52,845 nucleotides of DNA from CAZNNH01 sp964574335 (GTDB taxonomy: Bacteria > Acidobacteriota > Vicinamibacteria > Fen-336), in assembly GCA_964574335.1 (NCBI GenBank), contig CAZNNH010000025.1, positions 1-52,845 of the forward strand, read 5' to 3'. Each line of letters begins with the position of its first letter. The stretch's first letter is position 1. Below, one piece after another: positions 6,716-16,152 of this stretch. Both the position numbers and the translations under genes were made by a program. A model generated the notes under the pieces. That model was not told where the DNA came from. It made no database searches and was given only the letters and a program-made list of their open reading frames with translations.

Positions 6716-9196
6716 ATGACTCTTCGCCGTCGCCAGCTGCTGGTCGTGGTGCTCGGCCTGCTCGCTCTGGCGAGTTGGGGCCCGAGCCGGCCCGGGGCAT
6801 ACGCCGCCCCCGGCATCCCGCACCCGGAGCACCCGCGGCCCGATTCCCAGCGCGCTGACGGGCAGAACCTCAACGGACCCTGGTCCTTGCGCTTCGACCC
6901 CGAGAATGCCGGCGAAGAGGCGCGCTGGATGGACGGCGCGGTGCCGTTTCCCGAGACCATCACGGTCTCGTTCCCCTGGGGCTCGAGGCTGTCGGGGGTG
7001 GAGGACGGGGCCGACGTCGCCTGGTACGCGCGTGAGGTCACCGTCTCCGAAAGCTGGCGCGGGCGCCGGGTCTTCCTGATGGTCGGGGCCTGCGACTGGA
7101 AGACCGACGGCTGGCTCGACGGCCAACCGCTCGGCACCCACCGGGGCGGCTACACCCGCTTCGAGCTGGAGCTGACGCCGTACGTCGAGTGGGGGAGACC
7201 GCAGCGGCTGACGCTGCGGGTCGACGACACGCCGCACCCGTTCAAGCTGGAGGGGAAGCAGGGATACGGGAACGCCCGGGGGATCTGGCAGACCGCCTAC
7301 CTCGAGGCGCGGGCCCCGCTCCACATGAAGACGCTGCACCTCACGCCCGACCTCTCGGGTGAGCGGGTGATGGCGAAGGCCGAGCTGTCGGACCCGGCGC
7401 CGGCCGGGACACGGCTCGAGATCCACGTCCAGGGGTCGGAGACGAAGCCCGACGGCGTGGTCCAGCGGCTGGATGCCGGGGCCCGGGAGGTCGAGCTCAG
7501 CGTGGGAGTCCCCGAGCCCCACCTCTGGTCACTCGAGGACCCCTTCCTCTACGACATCGAGGCGATCCTGGTCCACCCCGACGGCACCCGCGACGTCGTC
7601 GCCGGCTATTTCGGCATGCGCGAGATCGGTGTGGTGGACCTGCCCGGCCACGGCTATCCCTACGTGGCCCTCAACGGCCGGCCGGTCTACCTCCGGCTCA
7701 CCCTGGACCAGGCCTACCACCCCGACGGCTTCTACACCTTCCCCGACGACGGCTTCGTGCGCGGCGAGATCGAGCGCGCCAAGCGGATCGGCCTCAACGG
7801 CATCCGCATCCACGTGAAGATCGACTCGCCGCGCAAGCTCTACTGGGCGGGCCGGCTCGGGCTGCTGGTGATGGCCGACGTGCCCAACGCCTGGGGCCCG
7901 CCCGACGCCGAGAAACGCCGGGAGTCCGAGGCCGCGCTCCGCGGCATGATCCGCCGCGACTACAACCACCCGGCCATCTTCTCGTGGGTCCTCTTCCACG
8001 AGACCTGGGGGCTGCAATCCGGGGACGAGAAGGTCTACCTGCCCGAGACCCAGGAGTGGGTGGCCTCGATGTACCGGCTGGCCAGGTCTCTCGACCCGAC
8101 CCGGCTGGTCGAGGACAACTCCCCCTGCAACCACGACCACGTCGTGACCGACCTCAACTCCTGGCACGCCTATCTGCCCGGCTACGCCTGGCGCGACCAT
8201 CTGGCCGAGGTGGTGGCCCACACGTCTCCCGGCTCGACCTGGAACTACATCGGTGGGCGGCGCCAGGCACGGGCGCCGCTCGTCAACAGCGAGTGCGGCA
8301 ACGTCTGGGGCTACGAGGGGAGCACCGGCGACGTCGACTGGAGCTTCGACTACCACCTGATGATGGACGCGTTCCGGCGCCAGCCCAAGATCGGCGGCTT
8401 CCTCTACACCGAGCACCACGACGTGATCAACGAGTGGAACGGCTACTACCGCTACGACCGCTCCGCAAAGATGGACGGCCTCTCCGAGCTGGTGCCGGGG
8501 ATGAGCCTGAACGACCTGCACGCGCCCTTCTACCTCTCCCCGGGCCCCGAGCTGTGCACGGAGGTACGGCCGGGCGCGACGGTCACGGTGCCGCTGTGGG
8601 CCTCGTTCCTGACCGACCAGGCGCCCGCGGGCCCGTTGAGACTGCGGGCCGATCTTCGGCTCCTGGATGATCTGGGGCGGGAGGTTCCCGTGTGGCGCAC
8701 CGATCGCCCGGTCCCCTTCGAGGCGTGGATGTCCCGGGAGATCGAGCCTCTCGAGGCCCGGATGCCCTTCGCGAACGGGCTCGCGATCCTGTCGCTGGTG
8801 CTCGAGGACGCCGCCGGCAACGTCCTCCACCGGAACTTCACCACCTTCCTCCTCGGTGACGGCCCCGCCCCCCGGGACGAGAGGCGAGCCGTCGATGGGA
8901 AGCCCTTGCGTTTGCTGAGGGTGGCCCCCGCGGACCTTGCCGCATGGCAGTGGTCGCAGAAGCAGTGGTCGGTCCTGGACGGGCTCAAGGTCGACGGCGC
9001 CGGAGCGGGCTTCTTCGAGTACCGGATCCCGTGGCCCGGGGACCTCGCCCCCGACCAGGTGGCGACGGCCTCGCTGCTGGCCGAGCTGTCGGCCAAGCAG
9101 CTCTTCGGGAAGGACCGGGAGGGGGCCCAGGACCTACCTTCGGATCGTCCCAGCGAAGAACGCGATGCTGGCAAGGCCGAATCCGGTCGGCCTTGA
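6716..9196 (+). CDS. Secreted glycoside hydrolase family 2 enzyme, C-terminus replaced
   Basis: The 826-residue protein has a signal peptide (1-31), a sugar-binding jelly-roll domain (about 50-200, with NGPWSLRFDPEN), an immunoglobulin-like domain (about 205-310) and a TIM barrel (about 315-600). Glu429 in IFSWVLFHETWG fits the acid/base residue and Glu526 in VNSECGNVWG the nucleophile. The family covers beta-galactosidases, beta-glucuronidases and beta-mannosidases; the substrate cannot be read from the sequence. The family-like sequence runs to LLAELSAKQLFGKD (residue 800, nt 9115). The last 23 or so residues are low-complexity and come from another frame of the adjoining fragment. The true C-terminal beta-domain therefore appears lost at about 9125. 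The catalytic domain is complete, so residual activity is possible. Confidence 0.8.
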   Translation: MTLRRRQLLVVVLGLLALASWGPSRPGAYAAPGIPHPEHPRPDSQRADGQNLNGPWSLRFDPENAGEEARWMDGAVPFPETITVSFPWGSRLSGVEDGADVAWYAREVTVSESWRGRRVFLMVGACDWKTDGWLDGQPLGTHRGGYTRFELELTPYVEWGRPQRLTLRVDDTPHPFKLEGKQGYGNARGIWQTAYLEARAPLHMKTLHLTPDLSGERVMAKAELSDPAPAGTRLEIHVQGSETKPDGVVQRLDAGAREVELSVGVPEPHLWSLEDPFLYDIEAILVHPDGTRDVVAGYFGMREIGVVDLPGHGYPYVALNGRPVYLRLTLDQAYHPDGFYTFPDDGFVRGEIERAKRIGLNGIRIHVKIDSPRKLYWAGRLGLLVMADVPNAWGPPDAEKRRESEAALRGMIRRDYNHPAIFSWVLFHETWGLQSGDEKVYLPETQEWVASMYRLARSLDPTRLVEDNSPCNHDHVVTDLNSWHAYLPGYAWRDHLAEVVAHTSPGSTWNYIGGRRQARAPLVNSECGNVWGYEGSTGDVDWSFDYHLMMDAFRRQPKIGGFLYTEHHDVINEWNGYYRYDRSAKMDGLSELVPGMSLNDLHAPFYLSPGPELCTEVRPGATVTVPLWASFLTDQAPAGPLRLRADLRLLDDLGREVPVWRTDRPVPFEAWMSREIEPLEARMPFANGLAILSLVLEDAAGNVLHRNFTTFLLGDGPAPRDERRAVDGKPLRLLRVAPADLAAWQWSQKQWSVLDGLKVDGAGAGFFEYRIPWPGDLAPDQVATASLLAELSAKQLFGKDREGAQDLPSDRPSEERDAGKAESGRP

Positions 9197-10127
9197 CTTC
9201 GACGACATCTCCCATCCTCCGACCCTGATCGATCCGAGGCAGTACCAGGCAATCCGGATCGTAGTCCGGCACACGATGCCCGTAGCAGGCATTGGCGGCT
9301 GGTGGCTCCATCGATCGAATCGATACGACGAACGGCCGTGGTTCGATCTACAACCAGCGGAGGGAGATGGCCAGTGGCACGAAGGCACGCTCAGGCTGAG
9401 TGACTCTCCCTTTGTGGATTGGAGCGATGACGTTGTGTTTGTGGCACTGGGGCCGGGGCTACGGCGTCCGGATGGGTCGACCCGGGCCGAAGAGACCGCT
9501 CGGGCACTCAGGCAGATGGCTCTCGACGTGTACTTGGACATCGACCGAATCGAGCTCGTTGCGCTGCACGAGCAGCTACCAGCGCCGACGATCGAGTCCA
9601 TCGAGCCGACGAGAGCTCGGAAGGGCGCTGAGGTCACGATTCATGGCTCGGGATTCGCTCTCCCGCCGGAGAGAAACCTCGTGGCCTTTCGAGGAGACCA
9701 GCTCGAGATCGTGGGCGGCGACCAAGAGCACCTGATCGTTCGCGTCCAGCGGGGAGGCATTGGCCCGCTCACTGTGCGGAGCCCGGGAGGCAAGAGGGCT
9801 GAGAGCCCTCAGCCGTACACGAGCATTGGGTCGGCGGAGGCGATAGAGAGGGTGAGCGGGGATGGTCAGGTAGTCGTCGCCGGCTCACGACTCCAGCCGA
9901 TGGTTGTCAGGATCACGGATGGTGCCACAGGAGTGCCAGAAGAACCGGTAAGGTTCTCGGTGGCGTCGGGCGGTGGTGTCTTGTCGGTCACGGAGACAGC
10001 GACGGACGCCGATGGCTTTGCTTCTACCGTCCTTACGGCGGGTCTTCGGCCTGGCGTTGTGAGGGTTAGGGTCGACGGCCATGCGCTCGACACGATAGTG
10101 TTCGCCGCAACAGTACTGCCCAACTGA
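9126..10127 (+). pseudogene. 5'-truncated secreted protein with IPT/TIG and Big-like domains
   Basis: From about 9126 a different frame from the GH2 gene becomes coding. First comes a beta-rich domain (about 9170-9560, LDFDDISHPPTLIDPRQY … YLDIDRIELVAL), resembling a carbohydrate-binding or discoidin-like fold. An IPT/TIG domain follows (about 9590-9830, IESIEPTRARKGAEVTIHGSGF). An invasin/Big-1-like domain ends it (about 9840-10127, FSVASGGGVLSVTETATDADGFASTVL). No signal peptide or credible start precedes it; the first in-frame ATG is 9165. It looks like the 3' part of a large extracellular protein joined to the GH2 gene by recombination. It might be expressed by read-through only with a +1 frameshift. 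Confidence 0.6.
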
Positions 10128-10391
10128 GAAGGTGTAGGCCGTCAGGGCCGGTCCCTGATCCTGGTAGCCCGGCAATGGGAGTCTGGACGTGTCGGAGCCG
10201 CCAGCGACGTTGTCTCGGGTACCGGGACAGGCGCCGCCGTGCTCGACGAGATCCTGGGGATCCAGGGGCGTCCGGGCCGAGCCTGAACTGGGGAATCGGG
10301 ACCAGATCCCCCGCGGAGGCCAACTAACACACAACTGTGACACTCCGGCCGGGCCCGCTCTGGTAGCGTGCAGGTTGGTTGGAGGCCACGA
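10128..10391. other. Intergenic region upstream of radical SAM gene
   Basis: No complete gene is visible. The frame of the preceding fragment stays open after its stop codon and reads VGAASDVVSGTGTGAAVLDEILG at 10191-10259, so more of a damaged gene may lie here. A GGGGAATCGGGACCAGATCCCC motif near 10291-10312 resembles the REP-like units at 18.1 and 35.1 kb. The ribosome-binding site of the next gene, GGAGG, is at 10381-10385. Confidence 0.35.
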
Positions 10392-12137
10392 TTGCGCTAC
10401 CTCACTGAGCCCACGAAGCAGACCGTTCCCGCCCACCCACTCGGCAGCCGAGCCCGCTTGCTGCTGACCAGCGTCTTCGGACCCTACGCCCGAGACGACG
10501 AGTACGGCAGCCGCGCCGTCAACCCGATGGAGCTGTATCACAACCAGGTGACGCGGGAGCAGGGGGTCTTCTCGTTACGGATGTCCCACCGCTCCTGGGG
10601 GCTGATGCTGATCCAGGCCAACCTGAGCGCCCCCACCACGCTCTTGGACTTCCCCACCCGGGAGCGTTTCATCGAGGAGCTGGAGAGCCATCCCTACGAC
10701 GTCATCGGGATCAGCTCGATCATCCCCAACATCGGGAAGGCGGCCGAGATGTGCCGCCTGATCCGCCAGCACCAGCCGCGAGCCACCATCGTGGTGGGCG
10801 GTCACGTGGCCAATCACCCGCGGGTGGCGGAGAAGGTCGACGCCGATCACATCGTCAGGGGAGAGGGGGTCCGCTGGTTCCGCAGCTTCCTCGGCGAGGA
10901 CGTCGAACAGCCCATCCGACACCCGCAGATCGTCTCCTCGATCGGCGCCCGGACCATGGGGGTGCCGCTCAGCGAGAAGCCCACAGATACCGCGGCCACC
11001 CTGATCCCCTCGGTGGGCTGCCCGATGGGCTGCAACTTCTGCAGCACCTCGGCGATGTTCGGCGGCAAGGGGCGCTTCATCAACTTCTACGAGACCGGCG
11101 ACGAGCTCTTCCACGTCATGTGCGAGCTCGAGGCGGCGATGAAGACCCGCTCCTTCTTCGTGATGGACGAGAACTTCCTGCTTCACCGCAAGCGCGCCCT
11201 GCGGCTGCTCGAGCTGATGCAGGCCCACCACAAGCCCTGGGCCCTGTACGTCTTCAGCTCGGCCAACACCCTGCGTCGCTACAGCATCGATCAGCTGGTG
11301 GGGCTGGGGCTGTCGTGGCTTTGGATGGGCCTCGAGGGCAAAGACAGCGAGTACTCGAAGCTCAACGGCACCGACACCCGGGCCCTGGTGCGCGAGCTGC
11401 AGGAGCACGGGATCCGGGTGCTGGGATCCAGCATCATCGGCCTGCTGGAGCACACCCCCGACAACATCGACCAGGCGATCGAGCACGCGGTGTCCCACGA
11501 CACCGAGTTCCACCAGTTCATGCTCTACACGCCGGTGCCGGGGACCCCGCTGTACGCCGAGCACGCCGCCCAGGGGACGCTGCTGAGCGAGGACCAGTGC
11601 CCCGACGCCGACGCCCACGGCCAGCTCCGCTTCAACTACCGTCACCCCCACATCCCGGCGGGGATGGAGACCGAGTACCTGTTGCGCGCCTTCCGGCGCG
11701 ACTTCGAGGAGAACGGTCCCAGCGTGCTGCGGATCGCCCGCACCCTGCTCCAGGGATGGCGTCGTCACAAGAACGACCCCGATCGGCGGGTGCGCGAGCG
11801 CTATCGTTGGGAGTGCCGCGACCTCGCCACCGCCTACGCTGGTGGGGTGTGGGCGGCAGAGCGCTGGCTGGCCGACAACCCGGTCGTCTCCGCCAAGCTG
11901 GCCGCGCTGCGGCGCGCGCTGTACGCCGAGTTCGGCCTCACCGCGCGGATTGCGGCTCCGGTGGCTGGCCGCTACGTGGTGCACGCCATGCGCCGGGAGG
12001 AGCAGCGCCAGCGCGAAGGGGCCCCGCTCGAGCCGCCGACGTTCTACGAGCACAACGCCGCGTTCGCCGCCGCGCCCCGGCCCGACCCGGTATCGGTGCT
12101 GAGCCCGTCGGTGGCGCCGCTGCCGGTCACCCAGTAA
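10392..12137 (+). CDS. B12-binding-domain radical SAM protein
   Basis: The 581-residue protein has an N-terminal cobalamin-binding-like domain (about 60-180, with DVIGISSIIPNIGK and IVVGGHVANHP). A radical SAM barrel follows, with the [4Fe-4S] ligands C210, C214 and C217 in SVGCPMGCNFCSTS. After that come VMDENFLL and a long C-terminal helical region rich in Arg and Glu. Proteins of this type (BchE/HpnP-like, YgiQ-like) catalyse methylations or rearrangements in cofactor, hopanoid and natural-product pathways. The substrate is unknown here. I start at TTG 10392, six bases after GGAGG, giving MRYLTEP; an upstream in-frame GTG at 10368 has no ribosome-binding site. The DxH cobalamin motif is not obvious, so cobalamin may not be bound covalently or in the usual mode. 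Confidence 0.82.
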   Translation: MRYLTEPTKQTVPAHPLGSRARLLLTSVFGPYARDDEYGSRAVNPMELYHNQVTREQGVFSLRMSHRSWGLMLIQANLSAPTTLLDFPTRERFIEELESHPYDVIGISSIIPNIGKAAEMCRLIRQHQPRATIVVGGHVANHPRVAEKVDADHIVRGEGVRWFRSFLGEDVEQPIRHPQIVSSIGARTMGVPLSEKPTDTAATLIPSVGCPMGCNFCSTSAMFGGKGRFINFYETGDELFHVMCELEAAMKTRSFFVMDENFLLHRKRALRLLELMQAHHKPWALYVFSSANTLRRYSIDQLVGLGLSWLWMGLEGKDSEYSKLNGTDTRALVRELQEHGIRVLGSSIIGLLEHTPDNIDQAIEHAVSHDTEFHQFMLYTPVPGTPLYAEHAAQGTLLSEDQCPDADAHGQLRFNYRHPHIPAGMETEYLLRAFRRDFEENGPSVLRIARTLLQGWRRHKNDPDRRVRERYRWECRDLATAYAGGVWAAERWLADNPVVSAKLAALRRALYAEFGLTARIAAPVAGRYVVHAMRREEQRQREGAPLEPPTFYEHNAAFAAAPRPDPVSVLSPSVAPLPVTQ

Positions 12138-12246
12138 CCGGCCCGCCGCCTCGCCGACTGCCCGCTGGCCCGTGCCGGAGACTCGGGGCTTAGCCGCCGA
12201 GGCCTCGCCCTCGCGACGCCCGAGACGATAGAATCATCTCTACCCC

Positions 12247-13536
12247 ATGCTGATCGAAGGCGGCACCATCGTCACCCTCGACCCACCCGACGTGTCGGTG
12301 GCCGACCTGCGCGTCGAGGGCGATCGGATCGTCGAGCGCGGCCCCGGGCTGCGGCCTCACGCCGGCGAGGAGGTCCTGGACGTCAGCGGGCGGCTGGTGC
12401 TGCCGGGGCTGGTCAACGCACACACCCACCTCTACGGGACGCTGGCCCGCGGGATGCGCTGGCCCGCCACCCGGCCCCGCAAGCTCCTGGACATCCTGGA
12501 GCAAGTCTGGTGGCGGCTGGACCGAGCGCTCGACGAGGAGACCGTCTATCTCTCGGCCCTGGTGGGGAGCATCGAGGCGGCTCTGAGCGGCACCACGGTG
12601 CTGCTCGATCACCACTCCTCGCCCGGGTTCATCGAAGGCTCGCTGGCCACAGTCAAGCGTGCCCTCGAGGAAGTGGGGATCCGCGCGGTCCTGTGCTACG
12701 AGGTCAGCGACCGCAACGGGATCGAGGGGCGTGACGTCGGCCTGGCCGAGAACGTCTCGTTCCAGAAGCACCACCAGGACGGGATGACCCGAGGCATGAT
12801 CGGGGCCCACGCCAGCTTCACCCTCTCGGAGGAGAGCCTGGAGCGGCTGGCGGCAGCGGTCGACGAGACCGGCAGCAGCCTGCACGTGCACGTCGCCGAG
12901 GACCGGCACGACGTCAGCCACTGCCACCGCAAGTTCGGCCTGGGGCTGGCGGAGCGCTTCAAGCAGCACGGACTGATTACCTCCCGCTCGATCCTCGCCC
13001 ACTGCGTCCACCTGGGCCCGACCGAGGTCGAGCTGGTGCACGCGTCGGGGGGGTGGATCGCCCACAACCCGCGCTCCAACATGAACAACTCCACCGGCTA
13101 TGCCCCCACCCGGGCCTTCTCGCGGGCCGCCCTCGGCACCGACGGGATCGACCAGGACATGTTCGCCGAGCTACGCGCGGCGTACCTGAAGAAGCGTGAC
13201 GCCGGCCAGCGTCACGCCCTCACCGACGGCCTGCAGCTCCTGGCCGGCGGCCACCGCCTGGCTGCCGCCCTGTTCGGCCTGCCCCTCGGCAAGCTCGACG
13301 CGGGTGGGCCGGCGGACCTTCTGGTCCTCGACTACCCTTCCCCGACGCCTCTCAACGCCGAGAGCCTGGCCGGCCACCTGCTGTTTGGCATCGACCGCTG
13401 CCATCTGAGGTCGGTGATCGTGGCCGGACGCTTCGTGGTGCGCGAACGGGAGGTGGTGGGCGTGGACGTGCGTGCCGCCTACCGTCGTGCTCGCAAGGCC
13501 GCGCCGGCGCTCTGGAAGCGCATGGAGTCGCGGTGA
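12247..13536 (+). CDS. ssnA: SsnA-like amidohydrolase
   Basis: The 429-residue protein is a cytosolic amidohydrolase of the SsnA/chlorohydrolase group. His59 and His61 in LVNAHTHLYG bind the metal; further ligands are expected at HVHVAEDRHD, LAHCVHL and ALGTDGIDQDM. Length and motifs match SsnA, which in Escherichia coli and in urate-degrading gut anaerobes is clustered with ygfK, ygeX and a xanthine dehydrogenase homologue. The same association recurs here: a YgfK-like gene is two genes downstream and xanthine dehydrogenase genes are 8 kb away. A TAGAAT box at 12229-12234 could be the -10 of its promoter. The hydrolysed substrate is probably a purine-derived ring or an aminated intermediate, but this is not established. 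Confidence 0.82.
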   Translation: MLIEGGTIVTLDPPDVSVADLRVEGDRIVERGPGLRPHAGEEVLDVSGRLVLPGLVNAHTHLYGTLARGMRWPATRPRKLLDILEQVWWRLDRALDEETVYLSALVGSIEAALSGTTVLLDHHSSPGFIEGSLATVKRALEEVGIRAVLCYEVSDRNGIEGRDVGLAENVSFQKHHQDGMTRGMIGAHASFTLSEESLERLAAAVDETGSSLHVHVAEDRHDVSHCHRKFGLGLAERFKQHGLITSRSILAHCVHLGPTEVELVHASGGWIAHNPRSNMNNSTGYAPTRAFSRAALGTDGIDQDMFAELRAAYLKKRDAGQRHALTDGLQLLAGGHRLAAALFGLPLGKLDAGGPADLLVLDYPSPTPLNAESLAGHLLFGIDRCHLRSVIVAGRFVVREREVVGVDVRAAYRRARKAAPALWKRMESR

Positions 13537-13589
13537 CCGGGCGCCCAGAGGGCGGGGTCATCCGTCCACCGTGGCCCTCGGGTTGAGCC

Positions 13590-14024
13590 ATGGGCGTGCT
13601 GGCCGATCCCGCGGGCCGGTTCAGTCTCGAGATCCCCGAGGGCTGGGCCCACGAGGACGACGACGGCGTCGCCATCCTCAGCCATCCCGTCGGCGTTGGG
13701 CAGGCCTTCGTGGCGGTGGCGCGGCACGTGGGGGGGCGACAGCGCTGCTTCGGACGGGCGGAGTTCCTGAAGCGCTTCCTGCGCTCGGTCGGTGTCATGG
13801 TGGAGATCGGCTCCATCACCCTGGAGCAGGGGGAGCCCCTCCACATCTACAGCTACGACCACGAGATCCGGGGCGTCTTCTGGCGGCACTGGTCGGTGAC
13901 GGACGACGAGACGGCGGTGCTCATCTCCTACACCTGCGAATCTCTGGACGCCGGCGTCGAGCTCGACGAGATCGACGACATGGTCCGATCGGTACGCCTG
14001 CGCGGCTCGCCGGTGAGACATTGA
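13590..14024 (+). CDS. Small unknown protein between ssnA and ygfK
   Basis: The 144-residue soluble protein begins MGVLADPAGRFSLEIPEGW, a start typical of PsbP/DUF1795-like beta-sandwich proteins. It ends in a segment (CESLDAGVELDEIDDMVRSVRL) also seen in that fold. There is no signal peptide. It lies 53 bp after ssnA and 42 bp before ygfK, so it is probably co-transcribed. I cannot assign a function. It may act as an assembly or substrate-binding accessory of the neighbouring enzymes. Confidence 0.6.
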   Translation: MGVLADPAGRFSLEIPEGWAHEDDDGVAILSHPVGVGQAFVAVARHVGGRQRCFGRAEFLKRFLRSVGVMVEIGSITLEQGEPLHIYSYDHEIRGVFWRHWSVTDDETAVLISYTCESLDAGVELDEIDDMVRSVRLRGSPVRH

Positions 14025-14066
14025 GCGATCGACGTCTCGGTCCTGGTGTGGGCTGTCGAGCCCATC

Positions 14067-16139
14067 ATGGCTGAGCTCTCTCCGGCCCAACTCGGGAGCC
14101 TGGTGCGTCGCCTGTTCCGCGAGCACCAGCGCGAGGGGAAGATCTTCGACCTGCCGGAGCGGAAGTTCTGGAAGGGCGATCCGGGGCTCGACGTCTCGGT
14201 GCGGTTTCACGGCCGTCGCGCCGAGAACCCGCTCGGCCCGGCGGCCGGACCCCACGGCCAGATGGCCCAGAACATCCTGCTGGCCTGGCTGGCCGGCAGC
14301 CGGGTGATCGAGCTGAAGACGGTGCAGGTCGACGACCGCCTGAGCATCCCCCGCCCCTGCATCGACATGGCCACGGTCGGCTTCAACGTCGAGTGGAGCC
14401 AGGAGCTGCGCCTCGAAGAGAGCCTGAGAGAGTACGTCAAGGGCTCGATGCTCATCGACATCGTCCGCAGGGCGGGCCTGCTTCGCCCCTCGGCCGGAGG
14501 GGGTCAGCGCCAGACCCTGTTCGACATGAGCGTGGGCTACGACCTCCAGGGGATCCGGTCGACACCGGTGCGGGCCTGGATCGAGGCGATGAAGGACGCC
14601 CGTGCCATCGTCGACGAGCAGCGGGCCGAGCTCCCCTCCGAGCTGCGCGACGTCGACTTCGAGACCCGGCTCTCGCAGCAGATCACGCTGTCGACCTTCC
14701 ACGGCTGTCCCGCCGGCGAGGTGGTCGCCATCGGCAGCTTCCTGCTCCGCGAGCTCGACGTGGACCTCACCGTGAAGCTCAACCCCACCCTGCTCGGGCG
14801 TGACGATGTGGGGGGGCTGCTGCGCGACCAGCTCGGCTACACCGAGATCGAGACCCGGGCCGAGGACTTCGAGGGCGACCTGAGCTGGAACCAGGCGCTC
14901 GAGGCCTGTGATGACCTGCTCGAGGTGGCGACCTCTTGCGGGCGCGGGTTCGGCATCAAGCTCTCGAACACCCTGGTGGTGAAGAACCAGCAGGGGATGC
15001 TCCCGAGCCATCTACCGGTCCGGTACCTTTCCGGGCAGCCGCTTCACGTCATCACCCTGGAGCTCCTCGGGCGTTTCCGCAAGGCCCGGCCGGAGCTGCC
15101 GGTCTCGTTCTCCGCGGGCGTCGACAGCCGCAACTTCGCCGACTGCGTTGCGCTGGGGCTGTGTCCGATCACCACCTGCACCGACCTGCTGCGCCCCGGA
15201 GGCTACGGCCGGCTCCCCGCCTATCTGCGCAACCTGGAGGAGAGGATGCGCGGCCTCGGGGTGAGGCGCCTCGGGGACTACGTGGTCAAGGCGTTCGGCC
15301 AGGGTCACCGTGCAGTGGCGGAGGTGATCCGCGATCCGGCCCTCCGCGCGGCCGCGCTGTCCAGCCTCGATTCCTCCACCACCGATATCGAGGCGGTGCT
15401 GGCCGGCGCCGGCCGCGAGGACCTCCGCGCCGCCCTGGTCCAGCGTGCCGCCCTTCTCAACACCCCGCTCTTGGTGGAGAGGGCGGCCCGCGATCCGCGG
15501 TACGCGGCGGCCCGCAACCGGACCATGCCACGGAAGGTCGGCTCGCGGCTTTTCCTGTTCGACTGCCTCAACTGCGACAAGTGCCTTCCGGCCTGTCCCA
15601 ACGACGCCAACTTCGCCTACGAGGTCCGGCCGCTCTCTCGCGAGTACCAGAGCTACCGGGTGTCGGGCGGCGTGGCCCAGCCGGTGGCGGGCGGCCGGTT
15701 CGTGGTCGAGGAGACGCACCAGATCGGCTGCTTCCAGGGGTTCTGCAACGAATGCGGCAACTGCGACACCTTCTGCCCCGAGGACGGTGGTCCGTTTCTG
15801 GAGAAGCCCCGCTTCTTCCCTTCCCTCGACGCCTGGAAGGATGGGGGAGAGGGCTTCTTCGTACGCAGGGAAGGGGAGGTCGACGTCGTCTGGGGGCGGC
15901 TGAGGGGGGTCGAATACCGTCTGGAGGTGGACCGGTCACGTGACCAGGCGGTCTTCACCGACGGCGAGGTGACGGTGAGGACGGGGCACAGCCAGCGGCT
16001 CCCGCTTCAGGCCACCGCACGGGCCGGCTCGACGGAGGGCCATCAGCTCGACATCGCCGCCTACCTGGCGATGGCCACCATCATCGATGGTGTCCTGGGA
16101 CCCGGCCAGGTCAACCCGATCAACGCCGACTACCTGTGA
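14067..16139 (+). CDS. ygfK: YgfK-like iron-sulfur protein lacking the FAD/NAD domain
   Basis: The 690-residue protein matches the N-terminal dihydroorotate-dehydrogenase-like half of YgfK ('putative selenate reductase subunit'), with NPLGPAAGPHGQMAQN, VIELKTVQ, FNMSVGY-like FDMSVGYDL, STFHGCP and VKLNPTLLG. It ends with the two ferredoxin-like cysteine clusters, C501LNCDKCLPACPND and GCFQGFCNECGNCDTFCPEDGG (near 555). E. coli YgfK is about 1030 residues; the missing part is the central pyridine-nucleotide/FAD module. Both flanking parts are intact and in frame, so this is a natural short form and not a broken gene. I start at ATG 14067 over GTG 14046, because homology begins at ELSPAQL. The electron donor must be a separate protein. 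Confidence 0.8.
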   Translation: MAELSPAQLGSLVRRLFREHQREGKIFDLPERKFWKGDPGLDVSVRFHGRRAENPLGPAAGPHGQMAQNILLAWLAGSRVIELKTVQVDDRLSIPRPCIDMATVGFNVEWSQELRLEESLREYVKGSMLIDIVRRAGLLRPSAGGGQRQTLFDMSVGYDLQGIRSTPVRAWIEAMKDARAIVDEQRAELPSELRDVDFETRLSQQITLSTFHGCPAGEVVAIGSFLLRELDVDLTVKLNPTLLGRDDVGGLLRDQLGYTEIETRAEDFEGDLSWNQALEACDDLLEVATSCGRGFGIKLSNTLVVKNQQGMLPSHLPVRYLSGQPLHVITLELLGRFRKARPELPVSFSAGVDSRNFADCVALGLCPITTCTDLLRPGGYGRLPAYLRNLEERMRGLGVRRLGDYVVKAFGQGHRAVAEVIRDPALRAAALSSLDSSTTDIEAVLAGAGREDLRAALVQRAALLNTPLLVERAARDPRYAAARNRTMPRKVGSRLFLFDCLNCDKCLPACPNDANFAYEVRPLSREYQSYRVSGGVAQPVAGGRFVVEETHQIGCFQGFCNECGNCDTFCPEDGGPFLEKPRFFPSLDAWKDGGEGFFVRREGEVDVVWGRLRGVEYRLEVDRSRDQAVFTDGEVTVRTGHSQRLPLQATARAGSTEGHQLDIAAYLAMATIIDGVLGPGQVNPINADYL

Positions 16140-16152
16140 GGAGAGGTTCGCG

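Noticed and set aside
7529..8830. 433-residue open frame on the minus strand
   Set aside because: It is antisense to the GH2 gene, has a composition dominated by Val, Gly and Arg, and shows no family motif. It is a GC-rich shadow.
10575..12053. 492-residue open frame on the minus strand
   Set aside because: It mirrors the radical SAM gene, whose cysteine motif and domain order are clear. The antisense product is low in complexity.
14067..16139. Selenoprotein or selenate reductase reading of YgfK
   Set aside because: No in-frame TGA or selenocysteine element is present. The selenate label of the family is historical, and the context points to purine metabolism.
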